The notes below the pieces were generated by a model. It saw only the letters and a program-made list of their open reading frames with translations. It had not been told where the DNA came from and did no database searches. A DNA stretch of 64,000 bases, taken from an uncultured Bacteroides sp. GTDB lineage: Bacteria > Bacteroidota > Bacteroidia > Bacteroidales > Bacteroidaceae. Shown here piece after piece: positions 61,060 through 64,000 of the stretch. Position numbers and translations under genes: made by a program. The stretch is from assembly GCF_910585845.1 (NCBI RefSeq), contig NZ_CAJUHF010000006.1, forward strand, positions 1 through 64,000, written 5' to 3'. Every line of letters begins with the position of its first letter. Position 1 is the first letter of the stretch.

Positions 61060-62265
61060 ATGAAACAAGTTCTCAAAATCATATTTTCTCTCCTGCTGGG
61101 AGCGTGTATCGGCTGTGGCGCAGTGATGCTTTACATTGTGCTCTTTACGGACATTATGCCAAGCGGATTCCTTGAGAAAGTGGAGGAAATACAGGCAAGC
61201 AAATTAGTACTTTCTTGCCTATTATCACTAATCAGCCTGATTCTTGCTATTTTCCTGCAAGTCATCCTGCATGAGGGAGGTCACTTGTTGCTGGGATTTG
61301 TCACCGGCTACCGGTTCGTCTCTTTCCGGATAGGAAACCTTACATTGATAAAGGAGGAAGGAAAGTTCCGCTTCAAACGCTTCTCCATCTCCGGCACGGG
61401 TGGACAATGCCTGCTCTCTCCACCGGACGGACCGTACGAACAGATGCCTTACTTCTGGTATAACGCGGGAGGCGTGCTGATGAACCTGCTAACGGCAAGC
61501 GGAGCACTCGCCCTTTGGATTGCCTATCCCGACATGCCGCTACCGTTGCACGTGTTCCTCCTGTTCTTCTTTTTCTGCGGATTCTTGTTTACCTTGATGA
61601 ACGGCATCCCCATGAAGGCGGCGGGCATTACGAATGATGCTTACAACCTGATACTGATGCGACGAGACGTAAACGCACGGAGGTATCTTGCCTTGCAGTT
61701 GGCCGTAAACGCGGAAGCACAGAAAGGCGTCAGACTGAAAGACATGCCGGACGAGTGGTTCCCGAATGACGAAGTGACTGACTACAGGGACCTCCTGCAA
61801 GTTGCCGTAAGGCTGCTCTATATCTCGCGTTATATGGACCGGAAAGAGTTTGAGACGGCACACGCCTTGTTCAGTGAAATGGAACCGTATAAAGGGAAAA
61901 TCATCGGGCTATATGCAAGAGAGATCGAGTGCGAACTGCTCTTCCTCGAGCTGATAGGCAAGCGGAGGAAAGAGGAGGTGGAACGACTCTATACAGATGG
62001 AGTAAAGAAGCATATCCAATTGTACAAGGCTGTCATGTCTTCCAAACCACGCCTGCTCTGCGCACTGGCTTTGCACTGGGAACATCAGCCGGAGCGGGCA
62101 AAGGAGATTTATGAGGAAGTGTCCGGCAAGCAGGACAAGTATCTGATGCAGGGTGAGGTCTTCTCGGACCTAGACATTATGGAAACGATGCTCCGGGAGG
62201 CGGAAGCGTGTCGGACAGACGTTTCTCCGTCGGACGACGAAGCCAAGGAAACCAACAAACGATAG
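61060..62265 (+). CDS. Membrane protein with M50-like HEGGH motif
   Basis: The 401-residue protein has an HExxH zinc motif in a membrane segment (IFLQVILHEGGHLLLGFVTG), followed by more membrane segments (WYNAGGVLMNLLTASGALAL, FLLFFFFCGFLFTLMNGIPM). This is the core layout of site-2-type proteases. A second ligand motif of the NPDG type is not obvious. The C-terminal 170 residues are soluble and helical, TPR-like. It may cleave a membrane-bound regulator, or be a non-protease relative. The next gene starts 5 bp after its stop. Confidence 0.7.
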   Translation: MKQVLKIIFSLLLGACIGCGAVMLYIVLFTDIMPSGFLEKVEEIQASKLVLSCLLSLISLILAIFLQVILHEGGHLLLGFVTGYRFVSFRIGNLTLIKEEGKFRFKRFSISGTGGQCLLSPPDGPYEQMPYFWYNAGGVLMNLLTASGALALWIAYPDMPLPLHVFLLFFFFCGFLFTLMNGIPMKAAGITNDAYNLILMRRDVNARRYLALQLAVNAEAQKGVRLKDMPDEWFPNDEVTDYRDLLQVAVRLLYISRYMDRKEFETAHALFSEMEPYKGKIIGLYAREIECELLFLELIGKRRKEEVERLYTDGVKKHIQLYKAVMSSKPRLLCALALHWEHQPERAKEIYEEVSGKQDKYLMQGEVFSDLDIMETMLREAEACRTDVSPSDDEAKETNKR

Positions 62266-62270
62266 GATTT

Positions 62271-63491
62271 ATGGAACTGAACAACGATACATTGCGTTTC
62301 ATACGCGAACACAGCAAAGACGATGTACGTACGCTTGCCTTGCAGGCACCGAAATATCCGGGTGTGGACATGCCCGCCGCCCTGACCCAAATAGCGGGCA
62401 GACAGGCGGCAGCAGAGAAGATTCCTTCGTGGCACAAGGTGGAAGAGCTTGTATATCCCCGCCACCTATCCTTGGAGCAATGCTCTTCGGAGGCTACGGC
62501 ACGCTATAAGGCATCGCTCATCCCCGCACTTCCTGCGGGCACACTCACCGACCTGACCGGAGGCTTCGGCATCGACTGCGCCTTTCTTTCCGGCAAATTC
62601 CAACAGGCAACGTATGTGGAGCGTCAGGAGGAGCTTTGCGAGATTGCCGCACACAATTTCCCGCAACTGGGACTGACGCATATCCGAATAGAAAATACAG
62701 ACAGCGTCCGCCATCTGCAAGAGATGTCTCCCGTGGACTGGATATTCATCGACCCCGCCCGACGCGACGGGCACGGCGGGAAGACCGTCGCCATTGCCGA
62801 CTGCGAACCGGACGTATCGGCACTGGAAACGCTGTTGCTTGCCAAAGCACAGCATGTGATGGTGAAGCTATCGCCCATGCTGGACCTCTCACTCGCCTTG
62901 CAGGAACTGAAGCACGTACAGGAGGCACACATTGTCTCCGTCAATAACGAGTGCAAGGAACTGTTGCTGATACTGGGGCATGCCGACCTTGCACCGGAAG
63001 AGATTCCCATTCATTGCGTCAACCTACAGGCAAAAGGTGGCAGATGCATGCCCGACGGGCAACCAGCTTTCTGTTTCACACGTGCTCAGGAGCAGGCAAG
63101 CGCAAGCATTTATGCCGATATTCCCGGCAAGTATCTGTATGAGCCCAATGCCTCCCTCCTCAAGGCAGGCGCCTTCCGAAGCATCGCCCGTATCTACCGT
63201 GTAGAAAAACTGCACCCCAACAGCCACCTTTACACCTCGGAACTTCCGGTGGAAGGCTTCCCCGGAAGGTGTTTTCAGATAGCGGGACTCTGCACGCTGA
63301 ACAAGAAAGAGATGAAAGCCACACTGGGAAACACGAAGAAGGCAAACATCACAGTGCGCAACTTCCCCGCCTCGGTAGCAGAACTGCGAAAGCGCCTCAA
63401 ACTCGCGGAAGGAGGAGATGTTTACCTGTTTGCCACCACACTTGGCAACGAGCAGAAAGTTATCATCAAGTGCAATAAAGTCTCCTTTTAA
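62271..63491 (+). CDS. THUMP-like class I SAM-dependent methyltransferase
   Basis: The 406-residue protein starts MELNNDTLRFIREHSKDDVR. SAM motif I is TLTDLTGGFGIDCAFLS, and motif IV is VDWIFIDPARRDGHGGKTVA, a DPAR variant of the DPP/NPP type. The C-terminal THUMP-like domain spans about 330-406. Likely an RNA methyltransferase. It is the second gene of a two-gene operon with the M50-like protein. The frame is open from 62208, but that would overlap the upstream gene by 58 bp. Confidence 0.88.
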   Translation: MELNNDTLRFIREHSKDDVRTLALQAPKYPGVDMPAALTQIAGRQAAAEKIPSWHKVEELVYPRHLSLEQCSSEATARYKASLIPALPAGTLTDLTGGFGIDCAFLSGKFQQATYVERQEELCEIAAHNFPQLGLTHIRIENTDSVRHLQEMSPVDWIFIDPARRDGHGGKTVAIADCEPDVSALETLLLAKAQHVMVKLSPMLDLSLALQELKHVQEAHIVSVNNECKELLLILGHADLAPEEIPIHCVNLQAKGGRCMPDGQPAFCFTRAQEQASASIYADIPGKYLYEPNASLLKAGAFRSIARIYRVEKLHPNSHLYTSELPVEGFPGRCFQIAGLCTLNKKEMKATLGNTKKANITVRNFPASVAELRKRLKLAEGGDVYLFATTLGNEQKVIIKCNKVSF

Positions 63492-64000
63492 GAATAAAAT
63501 ATCACCTAAATAACGATTTTACTGACAAACGTTTTTTCTAAAAGCGAAGAAATAGAATCCTGCCACTCCAACTTCGGAATAAACATGCGCTAATTATACA
63601 TATTGCTGACAAAATATACCCTATTTATGCCGTGCGGATCGCTTTTTTCCACCTTAAAAACGACAATCCGACATGGCAAATAGGTTGATCGGACACATTA
63701 GATATATTGTTTTGATGCATTAGATATATTGTTCCGGTATATTAGATATATTGTTCCGATGCATTAGATATATTGTTTTCACCCAATCCACTATATTTCG
63801 TCACCGGAAAGTACGAAAAGGGAGAGTGGAAGATACGTTTTTCTTTTTTTAGAGTTGTATAGATTTATATATTAACCTATAAATCATCAAAATACGAATT
63901 TTCGTTCTTTTCTTTTCGTTCATCCCTTCCTCTGGACGGAAACAGCGCATTCTCGTGACCTCCGAAAAGCAAAATGTCAAATGTGCCTACAGATGTCCTG
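63492..64000. other. Intergenic end of the window
   Basis: 509 bp, AT-rich, no gene recognised. It holds the 22-bp array at 63695-63782 and a T-rich stretch near 63838-63850. Confidence 0.5.
63695..63782. repeat. Four tandem 22-bp repeats, GCATTAGATATATTGTTCCGAT type
   Basis: Units at 63695, 63717, 63739 and 63761. The ATTAGATATATTGTT core is unchanged in all four and only the last bases vary. A weaker unit precedes at 63673. The period is exactly 22 bp. Confidence 0.93.

Overview
The window looks like a Bacteroides chromosome. The supporting signs are the gene families (SusC, a hybrid two-component propeller sensor, DUF3244, FkpA-type PPIases, a zinc-less sirtuin), promoter -7 boxes of the form TAnnTTTG, and lipoproteins with Bacteroides-style lipoboxes. 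No database search was possible. Family names come from motifs and recall, and the species is not assigned.

Region 1 (1 to about 10,670) is one end of an NBU-like mobilizable integrative element inserted at the 3' end of a tRNA-Met(CAT) gene. From the tRNA leftward, all on the minus strand, it carries a possible structured leader, a tyrosine integrase, an unknown gene, a DUF3853-type DNA-binding protein, a VapE-type primase/helicase, two small unknown proteins, a MobC-like accessory protein, a relaxase, a coiled-coil membrane protein and a serine DNA invertase. The relaxase is split by a 187-bp MITE with perfect 25-bp terminal repeats and an 8-bp target duplication, placed just before the HxH motif. 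Beside the invertase lies the target-recognition part of a type IIG restriction-modification enzyme, with a segment of about 217 bp in flipped orientation. The far end of the element is outside the window.

Region 2 (10.67 to 26 kb) is chromosomal backbone: an Lrp regulator with DUF4491, two FKBP PPIases, a sirtuin, then a surface-glycan locus. The glycan locus has GT2 and GT4 transferases, a plus-strand cassette (GxGPSL-type putative transferase, SpsF-like cytidylyltransferase, NeuB-like synthase, type C0 HAD phosphatase) and a Wzx flippase. That cassette reads as a compact nonulosonic-acid (Kdn/sialic-like) module. metG closes the region.

Region 3 (26 to 39 kb) holds a DASS transporter, a transglutaminase-like lipoprotein and an AT-rich minus-strand array. 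The array starts with a lipoprotein that has an Asp-Pro linker and a C-terminal HEIYH metallopeptidase-like domain. Five small secreted proteins follow in the order A3-B2-A2-B1-A1, and the two B copies sit in a 625-bp identical duplication. This resembles a polymorphic toxin with arrayed immunity genes, which is an inference. Upstream are an O-antigen-ligase/TPR protein, a DUF3244 protein and a TPR signalling lipoprotein.

Region 4 (39 to 64 kb) contains housekeeping genes (ADP-forming acyl-CoA synthetase, YifB, XerD, AroQ, pyruvate kinase, O-methyltransferase, RbfA, FtsX-type permease, LiaF-like and LytTR proteins, GH2 glycosidase, VanX-like dipeptidase, M50-like protein, THUMP-like methyltransferase). 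It also has a deletion scar where a sensor gene and a susC gene, both missing their 3' ends, meet tail to tail.

The most unusual pattern across the window is that at least six backbone intergenic regions carry degenerate tandem arrays with a period of exactly 22 bp. The unit sequence differs between most loci.
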